DNA of 64,000 nucleotides, taken from Pandoraea aquatica. GTDB taxonomy: Bacteria > Pseudomonadota > Gammaproteobacteria > Burkholderiales > Burkholderiaceae. A program made the position numbers and the translations under genes. Of this stretch, positions 16,677 to 26,500 are shown in pieces (the stretch's first letter is position 1; the number at the start of each line of letters is the position of its first letter). The stretch spans positions 372,001 to 436,000 of the forward strand of contig NZ_CABPSN010000005.1 in NCBI RefSeq assembly GCF_902459565.1, written 5' to 3'. The notes under the pieces are model-generated. The model saw only the letters and a program-made list of their open reading frames with translations. It made no database searches and had not been told where the DNA came from.

Positions 16677-18056
16677 ATGTCCATCGAATCGCTGATCGAG
16701 GCCGATCGCCAGTTCCTGATCCATCCTGTAGCCGACTACCGAGCGCATGAGGCGCGAGGGGCGACGGTGCTCACCAGCGGCAACGGGGCCTGGCTGCACG
16801 ATGCCAACGGACACGCGCTGCTCGACGGTTTTGCCGGGCTGTGGTGCGTGAATACCGGCTACGGACAGGCGTCTATCGTCAAGGCCGCCACCGAGCAGTT
16901 GAACCGGCTACCCTACGCCACGGGCTATTTCGGCTTCGCTTCGGCACCGGCCATCAAGCTGGCGCAAAAGCTCGTGGAACTCGCGCCGCCGTCATTGCAG
17001 CACGTGTATTTCACGCTTGGCGGGTCGGATGCCGTCGACGCCGCCGTGCGCTTCATCACCCATTACTACAACGCCATCGGCAAGCCGTCGAAGAAGCATT
17101 TCATCGCGCTGGAGCGCGGATATCACGGCTCGTCGTCGACTGGCGCAGGACTCACCGCCCTGCCTGCGTTTCACCGCAACTTCGATCTGCCGTTGCCGAC
17201 ACAGCATCACATCGCATCGCCCTATCCCTATCGCAGCGCCACGCCCAACGATCCGCAGGCCATCATTGCCGCGTCGGTCGCCGCGCTCGAAGCCAAGGTC
17301 GGCGAGTTGGGGGCCGAGCATGTCGCCGCGTTCTTCTGCGAACCGGTGCAAGGCTCAGGAGGCGTGATCGTGCCACCCAAGGGCTGGCTGCGCGCCATGC
17401 GAGACGCCTGCAAGAAGCTCGACATTCTGTTCGTCGCCGACGAAGTCATCACCGGATTCGGTCGCACCGGGCCGATGTTCGCCTGCGAAGCGGAAGACGT
17501 CTCGCCCGATCTCATGACGCTGGCCAAGGGGCTGACCGCCGGTTATGCACCGATGGGCGCCGTGCTGATGTCCGACGCCATCTATCAAGCCCTGGCCGAT
17601 GCCGCACGCGGCACGCCCGTCGGTCACGGACAGACGTACTCGGCGCATCCGGTCAGTGCGGCCATCGGCCTGGCTTGCCTGAAGCTCTATGAGGAAGGCG
17701 GCTTGCTCGCGAACGGTCAGGCGCAGGCCAGGGCATTCGCCGACGGTCTGGATGCCTTCCTCGACCACCCGCTGGTCGGCGACTCGCGTCATCGCGGCCT
17801 GCTCGGTGCGCTCGAACTCGTGGCCGACAAGTCGACCCGCCAGCGCTTCGACGCGTCGCTCAATCTTCCCGAGCGGATCGGCGCTGCCGCGTATCGCAAC
17901 GGTGTGATCTTCCGCGCGTTCGGCGACAACATTCTCGGCTTCGCTCCCGCCCTTTGCTACACGGCGGACGATGTCGCCGAACTCTTCGCTCGCGTGCGCA
18001 CGACACTCGACGAAGTACTCGACGCCGCCGACGTGCGCGCCGCCCTGCGCGGTTGA
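16677..18056 (+). CDS. Second class-III aminotransferase (aspartate aminotransferase family)
   Basis: A 459-residue class-III aminotransferase with a GAGG site before ATG. It resembles the upstream enzyme in layout but is clearly diverged: LDGFAGLWCVNTGYGQ, TLGGSDAVDAAVRF, RGYHGSSSTGAG, ADEVITGFGR and the PLP Lys284 in LAKGLTAGYAPMG. A 252-base gap with no visible gene separates it from the previous one. Two such enzymes with two aldehyde dehydrogenases suggests either two substrates or two successive transaminations of a diamine. Substrate is not determined by sequence. Confidence 0.87.
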   Translation: MSIESLIEADRQFLIHPVADYRAHEARGATVLTSGNGAWLHDANGHALLDGFAGLWCVNTGYGQASIVKAATEQLNRLPYATGYFGFASAPAIKLAQKLVELAPPSLQHVYFTLGGSDAVDAAVRFITHYYNAIGKPSKKHFIALERGYHGSSSTGAGLTALPAFHRNFDLPLPTQHHIASPYPYRSATPNDPQAIIAASVAALEAKVGELGAEHVAAFFCEPVQGSGGVIVPPKGWLRAMRDACKKLDILFVADEVITGFGRTGPMFACEAEDVSPDLMTLAKGLTAGYAPMGAVLMSDAIYQALADAARGTPVGHGQTYSAHPVSAAIGLACLKLYEEGGLLANGQAQARAFADGLDAFLDHPLVGDSRHRGLLGALELVADKSTRQRFDASLNLPERIGAAAYRNGVIFRAFGDNILGFAPALCYTADDVAELFARVRTTLDEVLDAADVRAALRG

Positions 18057-18154
18057 TGGCGACCAATGGCGGCTGATGTCCGCTGATGCATCTGCTAATG
18101 CGCTACGGCTGCGCCCGATAACTTCTGCCCCCGCTTTCCCGGAGATTCATTCGA

Positions 18155-19627
18155 ATGTCGCTTTCCCTGTCACGCCCCGATTTGATGCGCCGTCAGAACC
18201 TGATCAACGGCGAATGGACCGACGCCCGCGATGCCGGTCGCTACGCCGTACACGACCCCGCCAGCGATGCGTTGCTGGCAGACGTTGCCGACAGCACGGC
18301 CACCGATGCCCGCGCCGCCACTGACGCCGCCTACCGCGCGTTGCCCGCGTGGCGCGACAAGCTGCCGCGCGAACGCGCCGAAGTGCTCAAGCGCTGGCAC
18401 GCACTGATGCTGGCGAACGCCGACGATCTGGCCCGGATCATCTCGCTCGAACAAGGCAAGCCGCTGGCAGAGGGGCGTGGGGAGGTGGCATATGGGGCGT
18501 CGTACGTCGACTGGTTCGCGGGGGAAGCGACGCGTGTCTATGGCGACCTGATTCCGCAACAACAGCCCGGCAAGCGCATGTCGGCGGTGAAGGAGCCCAT
18601 TGGCGTCGTCGCCGCCATCACGCCGTGGAATTTCCCGCTCGCGATGATTGCCCGCAAGATTGCCCCGGCGCTTGCCGTGGGCTGCACCGTGGTTGCAAAG
18701 CCCGCCGAAGACACGCCCCTCACCGCGCTCGCCCTCGCGGCGCTGGCCCTCGAAGCCGGTGTGCCGCCGGGCGTGCTGAACATGATCACGGCGTCGCGCA
18801 CGCAAGGCATTGACGCCGTGGCGGATTGGCTCGCCGACGAACGCGTGCGCAAGGTGACATTCACCGGGTCGACGGCGGTTGGGGTGCATCTCGCACGCGA
18901 ATCGGCGGGCACGCTCAAGAAGCTGTCACTCGAACTCGGCGGGAACGCACCGTTCATCGTGTTCGACGATGCCGATCTCGAAGCGGCGGTCACGGGCCTG
19001 ATGGCGTCGAAGTTCCGCAATGGCGGACAAACGTGCGTGTGCCCGAATCGGGTGTATGTGCAAGCGGGTGTCTACGACAGGTTTGCTGAGTTGCTGTCGC
19101 AGCGTGTGAGTGCGCTGCATGTGGCACCGGCCAGCGACGCCCAGGCGCAGATCGGCCCGATGATCAATCGTCGGGCCGTGGAGAAGATCAGCCGTCATGT
19201 CGAAGATGCGCGCTCGCATGGCGCCCGCACGCTGACAGGCGGCACGACGCTGCCGTCGCTCGGGCCGCACTACTTCGCACCGACCGTGCTGGCCGATGCG
19301 AACGACGAGATGCTCGTCAGCCGTGAGGAAACCTTTGGGCCGGTGGTACCGCTGTTCCGTTTCGACACCGAGGACGAAGTGATTCAACGCGCCAACGACA
19401 CGCCGTTCGGGCTGGCCGCCTACTTCTACACGCAGAACATGCGCCGTGCCGAGCGAGTGGCACGGCGTCTCGAAGCCGGTGTCATCGGCATGAACGAAGG
19501 CGCCGTCTCGAGCGAAGCCGCGCCGTTCGGCGGCGTGAAGTCCTCCGGCTATGGACGCGAGGGCTCGAAGTATGGGCTCGACGACTATCTGTCGATCAAG
19601 TACGTCTGCCAGGGCGGGCTGGATTGA
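18155..19627 (+). CDS. NAD(P)-dependent succinate-semialdehyde dehydrogenase, GabD type
   Basis: A 490-residue dehydrogenase starting MSLSLSRPDLMRRQNLINGEW's equivalent of the GabD N-terminus. It carries ITPWNFPLAM, FTGSTAVG, Glu260 in ELGGN and Cys294 in GQTCVCPNR; the second Cys two residues on is typical of GabD. It oxidises succinate semialdehyde to succinate, feeding the TCA cycle. Within the window it is the best candidate for the terminal step (TgnE-like) of the ring-opening pathway and for the end of a GABA or diamine route. It follows the second aminotransferase by 98 bases. Confidence 0.88.
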   Translation: MSLSLSRPDLMRRQNLINGEWTDARDAGRYAVHDPASDALLADVADSTATDARAATDAAYRALPAWRDKLPRERAEVLKRWHALMLANADDLARIISLEQGKPLAEGRGEVAYGASYVDWFAGEATRVYGDLIPQQQPGKRMSAVKEPIGVVAAITPWNFPLAMIARKIAPALAVGCTVVAKPAEDTPLTALALAALALEAGVPPGVLNMITASRTQGIDAVADWLADERVRKVTFTGSTAVGVHLARESAGTLKKLSLELGGNAPFIVFDDADLEAAVTGLMASKFRNGGQTCVCPNRVYVQAGVYDRFAELLSQRVSALHVAPASDAQAQIGPMINRRAVEKISRHVEDARSHGARTLTGGTTLPSLGPHYFAPTVLADANDEMLVSREETFGPVVPLFRFDTEDEVIQRANDTPFGLAAYFYTQNMRRAERVARRLEAGVIGMNEGAVSSEAAPFGGVKSSGYGREGSKYGLDDYLSIKYVCQGGLD

Positions 19628-19644
19628 TGACACTACCCGGCCAG

Positions 19645-19672
19645 CGTCCGCCTACAGCGAATAAGGCGGACG
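19645..19672 (+). terminator. Hairpin after the GabD-type gene
   Basis: Perfect nine-base arms CGTCCGCCT and AGGCGGACG with a ten-base loop, 18 bases after the stop codon. No T-run follows, so termination would be weak or Rho-assisted. Confidence 0.4.
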
Positions 19673-19799
19673 GGAAAATCCGTCGGCCTGAATGGCGGTG
19701 ACGCACGCCGAGTCTCTCGGGCAACCCCTGACTTGCCGGGGAATTAGGGACGGAGTAAAAGTCGGATCACCCATTCACCGTTCCGAGGGTCGTGCGCCG

Positions 19800-21170
19800 A
19801 TGGACCAGCCCGTCAAGCTCAACGCCGATTCGCTCGGGATCACCGAGTCCGTGATCATGGGGATCGCCGGCACCGCACCGGCATACAGCATCGAGATCAC
19901 GACATCCACGATCATCGGCACGGCAGGTACCCTGTCGCCCGCGAGCATTCTGGTGTGCGGGCTGATCATGTTCGGCATTGCCTACGCATTCATCAACATG
20001 AATCGGGCGCTGGCGAGCGCCGGGACGTCCTACTCGTGGGTCAGCATGGTATTCGGGCGCACGCTGGGCTTCTTCGCGGGCTGGGCGCTGCTGGTGTTGT
20101 GCTGCGTGTTCATGGTGTCGGCCATGATCCCGGCGGCGAATGCCACACTGCTCATCTTCGACCGGCCCATGATGAACAACGTCCACGACGTGACGCTCAT
20201 CGCCGCGGCGTGGCTCACCTTCGTGAGCGCAGTCGTCGTCAAGGGCATCAAGCTGACGAGCCATGTGCAGGTATTGATGACGATCGTAGAAGGCGTGATC
20301 CTGTTCGCGATCATCGTGGCAAGTTTCTTCGTCTTCCCACATGCGCCACAGCACGCGTTCTCGCTGTCCTGGTTCTCCCCGCTAGCTTTCACACCGCAGG
20401 CCTTCGCCAACAGCGCACTGGTGTCGATCTTCTTTTTCTACGGCTGGGACGTCACCATGAATCTCAGCGAAGAAACACGCGACTCGAATCGCACGCCGGG
20501 ACGTGCGGCGTTCTGGTCGATGGTGTTTCTGATGGTGTTCTTCCTGATCTTCATCGTCATCGCGCTGCTGGGGCTATCCGATGCCGAAATCCAGCACTAC
20601 AACACGAACATCATTTTCGCGATTGCGGAAAAGCTCTTCGGGCCGACGTGGGGCTATGTGGCGATCGTCGCCGTTTTGCTAAGCACGGTGGGGACGGTCG
20701 AGACGCAGGTGCTGCAATTCACGCGCACCCTTTTCGCGAAGAGCCGCGACGGTGCGCTGCACCCGCGTTACGCGCGGTTGCATCCGCGCTGGCAGACACC
20801 GCACGTGGCCATCTTCTTCATCTGGGTCGCCGGGATGGTGTTGCTGCTGATGTCATCGTATCTGCCGACCATCAACGTCATCCTTCAGGATTCGATCACC
20901 GCCATCGGCTTTCAGATCTGCTTCTATCTTGGGCTGACGGGGATGGCGTGCGGATGGTACTACCGCAAGACGCTCACACAGAGCCCGTGGGTGGCCGTGA
21001 CGCACGTTATCTGGCCAGTGGTCAGCGGTGTTTTTCTTTTCTTTATTGCGCTCTACAGCGTGCCGACGTTCGACTGGGTGACGAACATCGTCGGTATGGG
21101 CGGGATCGCGATCGGCGCAATCCCGCTCATGTTGAATCGAAAAAAGATCTGGGGCGCCCGCGCAGCGTAA
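19800..21170 (+). CDS. APC-superfamily amino acid/amine permease
   Basis: I start at ATG 19800 (MDQPVKLNADSLGITESV) after GAGGG; the frame opens earlier at 19692 but that stretch is hydrophilic and lacks family similarity. The 456-residue protein has about twelve hydrophobic segments and the APC opening pattern VIMGIAGTAPAYSIEITTST, plus FFYGWDVTMNLSEETRDSNRTPG around segment six. It probably imports the amino acid, amine or diamine used by the preceding aminotransferases. It ends the plus-strand series of region 2. Confidence 0.86.
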   Translation: MDQPVKLNADSLGITESVIMGIAGTAPAYSIEITTSTIIGTAGTLSPASILVCGLIMFGIAYAFINMNRALASAGTSYSWVSMVFGRTLGFFAGWALLVLCCVFMVSAMIPAANATLLIFDRPMMNNVHDVTLIAAAWLTFVSAVVVKGIKLTSHVQVLMTIVEGVILFAIIVASFFVFPHAPQHAFSLSWFSPLAFTPQAFANSALVSIFFFYGWDVTMNLSEETRDSNRTPGRAAFWSMVFLMVFFLIFIVIALLGLSDAEIQHYNTNIIFAIAEKLFGPTWGYVAIVAVLLSTVGTVETQVLQFTRTLFAKSRDGALHPRYARLHPRWQTPHVAIFFIWVAGMVLLLMSSYLPTINVILQDSITAIGFQICFYLGLTGMACGWYYRKTLTQSPWVAVTHVIWPVVSGVFLFFIALYSVPTFDWVTNIVGMGGIAIGAIPLMLNRKKIWGARAA

Positions 21171-21172
21171 GC

Positions 21173-21316
21173 TCAGGCGAACTTTTCCTTAAGGAACGCG
21201 ACGATGTAAGGCGTTGCGGCGGCCGCCACGGTCGACGCGGTCGCCGGATCGATGCCCATGCGTCCGGCGAGCGATTCGGCCACACGTCCGGTCAGCATGC
21301 CTGCGCCGCCGCCCTG
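21173..21316 (-). pseudogene. Short coding remnant or 41-residue small protein
   Basis: On the minus strand the 171-base gap after the permease holds a frame ending TGA (21173), with an ATG at 21298 and an in-frame TAA just upstream (21317-21319). The product reads MLTGRVAESLAGRMGIDPAT, then an Ala-rich helix and a Lys-rich end. A Gly-rich run sits before the ATG. It has the look of the C-terminal end of a larger conserved protein whose 5' part is lost, but it could be an intact small gene. I do not recognise the family. Confidence 0.35.
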
Positions 21317-21341
21317 TTAAAACGCGTTGTTTTGGCACCCG

Positions 21342-22817
21342 CTATGGCTCGCGCCCTCGTTCTGCCGCCGGAAACCGGAGCACAAACGTGGTGCCTTCGG
21401 CCTCGCCACTGCGGGCGCTGACCGTTCCGCCATGCAGTTCCATGATGGATTTGACGATGGCCAGGCCAAGCCCCGTGCCGGCGCTCATGGCGTCCCCCTC
21501 GCTATGCCGGGAGGCATCGACGCGATACAGACGGTCGAAGATTCTGGGCAAATGCTCTGGGGGGATCACGTCGCCACGGTTGTGAACGTGGATTTCGCTT
21601 GTCTCAGGGGTCGCAACGCATCGGATGTCGACGATCGAACCGGCATGCGCGTGGCGCATCGCATTGACCATGACGTTGGAGAGCGCCCGGCGCACCAGCC
21701 CCCGGTCCACGTCGGCATGCGCCCGGCCGCTGACGCGAATCGTCACGCCGACGTCCTCGGCCATCGGCGCGAAGTCGTCGGCGAGCGATGTCGCAATGCC
21801 GTCCAGCGCGGTGAGCGACCGTTTGATCTCCGTGTAGGCAGATTCCGCCCGTGCAAGAAAGAGCATCGACGAAATCATGTGCGACAGCCGCTCGCATTCC
21901 TCGATGCTCGACGCCAGTATGGCTTTGTACTCGGCCGGGGTGCGCTCACGCGTGAGCGCTACTTGCGCCTCCCCCATCAGATTGGACAGCGGCGTGCGCA
22001 GGTCGTGGGCGAGGTCGGACGAGAACTGCGATAGCCGGGTGAACGACTCGTTCAGTCGGGCCAGCATGCGGTTGAACGCATGCGAGAGATCGTGGAGTTC
22101 AGCGGGTGTATCGTCATCGGTCAGCGGCGCGCCCAGCCGCTCGCTCGACACCTGCTCGGCGGCCAATGTGAGTTTGCGCAGCGGCCGAAGCCCGACGGTG
22201 ACGAGCCAGTACGCCATCGCGCCCACCAGCAGCGTGCCCATGATCTGGGCTGCAACCGCCGTCAAAGCAAACCCCGAGAGCACGCTGACCTGATCTCGCG
22301 GATCGAGCTGCACCACGATCGTGACCCGCTCGCCGCTGCCGCCGACGATGCCGTCTGCCGCGACATACTGCAGTGCCACGCCCAGATCCGCGTTGACGAC
22401 CTTCTGGACGTCGCGTTCATGCGACACCTTCGCGCTGTCCACGGGTTTTAACTGCACGTCCGGTGCCCGATAGCCGCGACTGGCAATGAGCGCCTTGCCA
22501 TTCCCGTCGAGCACGGCGAAATCCAGGTTTTGATGCCCGTGCGTGGCGTCGTACCAGCGGCGCGGCTCTTCGCCGATCTGGTTTTTCGTCGAGATGCCGC
22601 TCAACTCGGATCTCAAGGCATTGACCGTGCCGAGCAAATCCTGATGCGCCCTCACCCGCAGCTTGTCGGCCAGCGCGAAGTACTGATAGGTCAGCATCAA
22701 CGCCAGCACGCTGAACATGCAACCGGCCACCAGATACGTCAGTCGCGCGCGCAGGGAACGGGCCGGACGGTGGCTCTGCGCAATGCCTCCCTTCAGACCG
22801 CCCATCGGACCGCCCAT
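21342..22817 (-). CDS. czcS: Heavy-metal sensor histidine kinase (CzcS/CusS/IrlS type)
   Basis: A 491-residue membrane kinase: first transmembrane segment about 26-48 (LTYLVAGCMFSVLALML), a periplasmic sensor of about 130 residues, a second segment, HAMP, phospho-acceptor His271 in DLAHDLRTPLSN, and ATPase motifs HVHNRGDVIPPEHLPRIFDRLY and GLGLAIVKSIMELHGG. It senses periplasmic metal (likely Zn, Cd, Co or Cu) and phosphorylates the regulator encoded just upstream. Its ATG overlaps the regulator stop by one base (TGATG), so translation is coupled. The start region is Gly/Met-rich. Confidence 0.9.
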   Translation of the reverse strand: MGGPMGGLKGGIAQSHRPARSLRARLTYLVAGCMFSVLALMLTYQYFALADKLRVRAHQDLLGTVNALRSELSGISTKNQIGEEPRRWYDATHGHQNLDFAVLDGNGKALIASRGYRAPDVQLKPVDSAKVSHERDVQKVVNADLGVALQYVAADGIVGGSGERVTIVVQLDPRDQVSVLSGFALTAVAAQIMGTLLVGAMAYWLVTVGLRPLRKLTLAAEQVSSERLGAPLTDDDTPAELHDLSHAFNRMLARLNESFTRLSQFSSDLAHDLRTPLSNLMGEAQVALTRERTPAEYKAILASSIEECERLSHMISSMLFLARAESAYTEIKRSLTALDGIATSLADDFAPMAEDVGVTIRVSGRAHADVDRGLVRRALSNVMVNAMRHAHAGSIVDIRCVATPETSEIHVHNRGDVIPPEHLPRIFDRLYRVDASRHSEGDAMSAGTGLGLAIVKSIMELHGGTVSARSGEAEGTTFVLRFPAAERGREP

Positions 22818-23497
22818 CAGACGTTCGCCTCGCGAGACTCCATCACGTACCCCATGCCCCGAATGGTATGGATGAGTTTCGTGTCGAAGGGATCGTCGAT
22901 TTTCGCCCGCAGACGCCGCAGCGTCACATCGACGATGTTGGTGTCGCTATCGAAGTTGACGTCCCACACCTGCGACGCAATCAGGCTTCGCGGCAGGATC
23001 TCGCCCTGGCGTCGCATGAGCAGCGCGAGCAACAGAAACTCCTTGGCCGTCAGCGCAATGCTGATGCCCTGACGGGTCGCTTTGTGCCCTAACAGGTTCA
23101 ACTCCAGATCGCCGACGTTGAGCACGTCCGGCTCGCGCGTGCGGCCGCGGCGCAATATCGTACGAATCCGGGCCAGCAACTCGGCGAACGCGAACGGCTT
23201 CGTCATGTAGTCGTCCGCGCCGAGATCCAGCCCTTTGACGCGGTCGCCGAGATCGTCGCGCGCCGTCAGGAACAGCACGGCGGTATGGCGCTGCGCACGC
23301 AACTGCGTCAGCACCTCCCACCCGTCCTTGCCCGGCAGCATGACGTCGAGCACGACGAGGTCATACGCCCCCGTCACCGCCATATGCAGGCCGTCGATGC
23401 CGTCGCCCGCGACGTCGACGACGTAGCCCGCTTCGGAGAGCCCCTTCTTCAGATACTGACTGGTCTTGTATTCGTCTTCGACGACAAGGATGCGCAT
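22817..23497 (-). CDS. czcR: Heavy-metal response regulator (CzcR/CusR type, OmpR family)
   Basis: A 226-residue OmpR-type regulator: receiver with phospho-acceptor Asp51 ([16 protein letters not shown]), conserved Lys in [16 protein letters not shown], and a winged-helix C-terminus ([24 protein letters not shown]) typical of the heavy-metal subgroup. It should bind the TTACA-type inverted repeat at 29787-29802 and activate the whole operon, including itself. It is encoded 19 bases after czcA. Confidence 0.92.
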   Translation of the reverse strand: MRILVVEDEYKTSQYLKKGLSEAGYVVDVAGDGIDGLHMAVTGAYDLVVLDVMLPGKDGWEVLTQLRAQRHTAVLFLTARDDLGDRVKGLDLGADDYMTKPFAFAELLARIRTILRRGRTREPDVLNVGDLELNLLGHKATRQGISIALTAKEFLLLALLMRRQGEILPRSLIASQVWDVNFDSDTNIVDVTLRRLRAKIDDPFDTKLIHTIRGMGYVMESREANV

Positions 23498-23516
23498 CTC
23501 TACATGTCCTTACCAA

Positions 23517-26500
23517 TTAAGCCTGCTCAGGCGCACGACGGCGCAGTCCCTGCACCCAGCGCCCCAGACCGGGCTGCCCTTCACGCCGGCCGATCATCTG
23601 GTACAGCACCGGGAGCACGAGGAGCGTGAGCGCCGTCGAAGACAAGATGCCGCCAATGACCACCGTCGCAAGCGGGCGTTGAACCTCTGCACCGGTCCCC
23701 GTGGCAATCGCCATCGGCACGAAGCCGAGCGATGCGACCAGCGCGGTCATCAGCACCGGGCGCAGACGCGTCAGCGCACCTTCTCTGACCGCCTCGTCCA
23801 ACGAACGGCCTTCGTCACGCAGATTGCGGATAAAGGATATCAGCACGAGTCCGTTGAGCACCGCCACGCCCGACAGCGCGATAAAGCCGACGGCCGCGGT
23901 AATCGAGAGCGGTATGCCGCGCAGCCAGAGCGCCACCAGACCGCCGCACAGCGCAAACGGAATCCCGGTGAAGACGATCAGGCCATCGCGTACGTTGTTG
24001 AACATCGCGAACAGCAGACCGAACACCAGCAACAGCGCCAGAGGCACGACGACCTTCAGCCGGTTCGAGGCGGACTGAAGTTGCTCGAACTGCCCGCCCC
24101 AGGCCGTCCAGTAGCCGGCAGGCACGCTCACCTTGTCGATCTCGACACGCGCGTCCTCCACGAACGATCCGAGATCCCGGCCGCGAACGTTGGCACTCAC
24201 GACAATCCGGCGCTTGCCGTCTTCGCGACTGATCTGGTTGGGACCGGGCGCGAGATCCAGCGTCGCGACCTCAGACAAGGGGATGAACGCGGGCCGCAAC
24301 GCCGGGCCTTCTGCACCGATGACATCACCCGGTGCACCCGCAACCGCAGCGCCAGTAGCGCCTGTAGCTCCAGCAGGCAGCGCAATCGGCAGACGGCGAA
24401 TGGCGTCGATGTTTTCGCGCAAGCCATCCGGCAGCCTCACAACGATGCTGAACCGGCGGTCGCCCTGGAACAAGGTGCCTGCGGTCTGTCCGCCGAGTGC
24501 TGCGGCCACCGTGTCCTGCACATCGGCGACGTTCACCCCGTACCGGGCGATCTTTGCCCGGTCGACGTTGATCGTCAGCATCGGCAACCCCACCGTCTGT
24601 TCGACCTTCACCTCCGTTGCTCCCGGAATCGTCTGAAGACGGGTGCTGATACGGTTGGCGACGTCGTTGAGCACGTTCATGTCGTCGCCGAAGACCTTCA
24701 CCGCCACATCGCTTCGAACCCCGGAAATCAGCTCGTTAAAGCGCAGTTGAATCGGCTGCGAGAACTCGTAATTGCTACCGGGAATCGACTGGGCGATGCG
24801 CGTGACTTCTTCAATGAGCTGCTCACGGGACTTGTTCGGGTCCGGCCACGCGGACTTCGGCTTGAGCATGATGTAGCCATCGGAGATGTTCGGCGGCATC
24901 GGGTCGGACGCCACTTCCGCCGTCCCCGTTCTCGCGAACACCCGCTCGATTTCCGGGAGCTGCGAGACCAGCGCCTTTTCCAACTGTTGCTGCATCTGAA
25001 CGGATTGGGTCAGGCTGGTTCCCGGGATACGCAGCGCCTGAATGGAGAGGTCGCCTTCGTTCAGGCTCGGCATGAACTCGCTGCCAAGTCGTGTGGACAG
25101 GCCCAGCGTCAGCACCACCGTGACACTCGCCCCCATCAGCACGGTGCGTCCATTCGCAAGCGCCCAGTCGAGCGCCGGCGCATAGGTGCGCTTGGCGAAC
25201 CCCATCATGCGGTTCTCCTTCTCCGACACACGATGACCGATGAACGCAGCAACCGCAGCGGGAATGAACGTGACGGACAGCACCATCGCGGCGGCCAGCG
25301 CCATCATCACCGTCATGGCCATCGGATGGAACATCTTGCCTTCCACGCCGGTGAGCGCAAAGATCGGCAGATACACCACCATGATGATCGCCTGCCCGAA
25401 GAGCAGCGGACGACGCGCCTCCCGGGCGGCGGCGAAGACTTCGGTCAGTCGCTCCCGAAGCAGCAGCGGACGCCCCGCCGCCTGCTGGGCGTGCGCCAGA
25501 CGGCGAACACAGTTTTCGACGATCACCACGGCACCATCCACGATGATGCCGAAGTCGAGTGCGCCCAGACTCATCAGATTCGCGCTGACACGGGTCGCGG
25601 CCATGCCCGTGAAGGTCATGAGCATGGCCAGCGGAATCACCATCGCAGTGATCAGCGCGGCACGCAGGTTTCCGAGGAACAGGAACAAGATGGCGATGAC
25701 GAGCGCCGCCCCCTCAAGCAGGTTCTTCTTGACGGTCGCAATCGCCTTCTCTACCAGCACCGTGCGGTCATAGACCGGGACGGCGGAGACACCGGCAGGC
25801 AGACTCTTGTTGATCGTGGTGATCTTTTCCGACACCGCACGCGACACCGTCCGGCTGTTCTCGCCGATCAGCATGAAGACCGTGCCGAGCACGACTTCGC
25901 GACCGTTCTCCGTGGCCGCGCCTGTGCGGAGTTCGCGGCCGAGGGAAACGTCGGCAACATCCTTCACCCTGACCGGCACGCCGCCCACATTGTTGAGCAC
26001 GACATTGCCGATATCGTCCGTATTGCGGACCTGCGCCGGCACACGAATCAGATACTGCTCGCCGCGCCGCTCGATGTAGCCCGCGCCCACGTTAGCGTTG
26101 TTTCGCTCCAGTGCCTGCACGACTGCTGCGAACGTGAGTCCGTAGGCATTGAGCCGCGCAGGGTCGGGCGCAACCTGATACTCCTTCGCGAAACCGCCAA
26201 TCGTGTTGATCTCGGTCACGCCGGGCACGCTGCGCAATTGCGGCTTGATAACCCAGTCCTGGATCTCGCGCAAGTCCGTCGACGTATAAGGCGTGTTGTC
26301 CGGCTTGCGCGCCTCGGGACTCGCCTCGACCGTCCACAGGTAAATCTCGCCGAGCCCCGTCGAAATCGGCCCCATCTCGGGATTGATGCCATCGGGCAAT
26401 TTCGCCTTCGCTTGCCCGATACGTTCATTCACCAGTTGCCGCGCGAAATAAACGTCGGTTCCGTCCTTGAAGATCACGGTGATCTGCGACAACCCGTATC

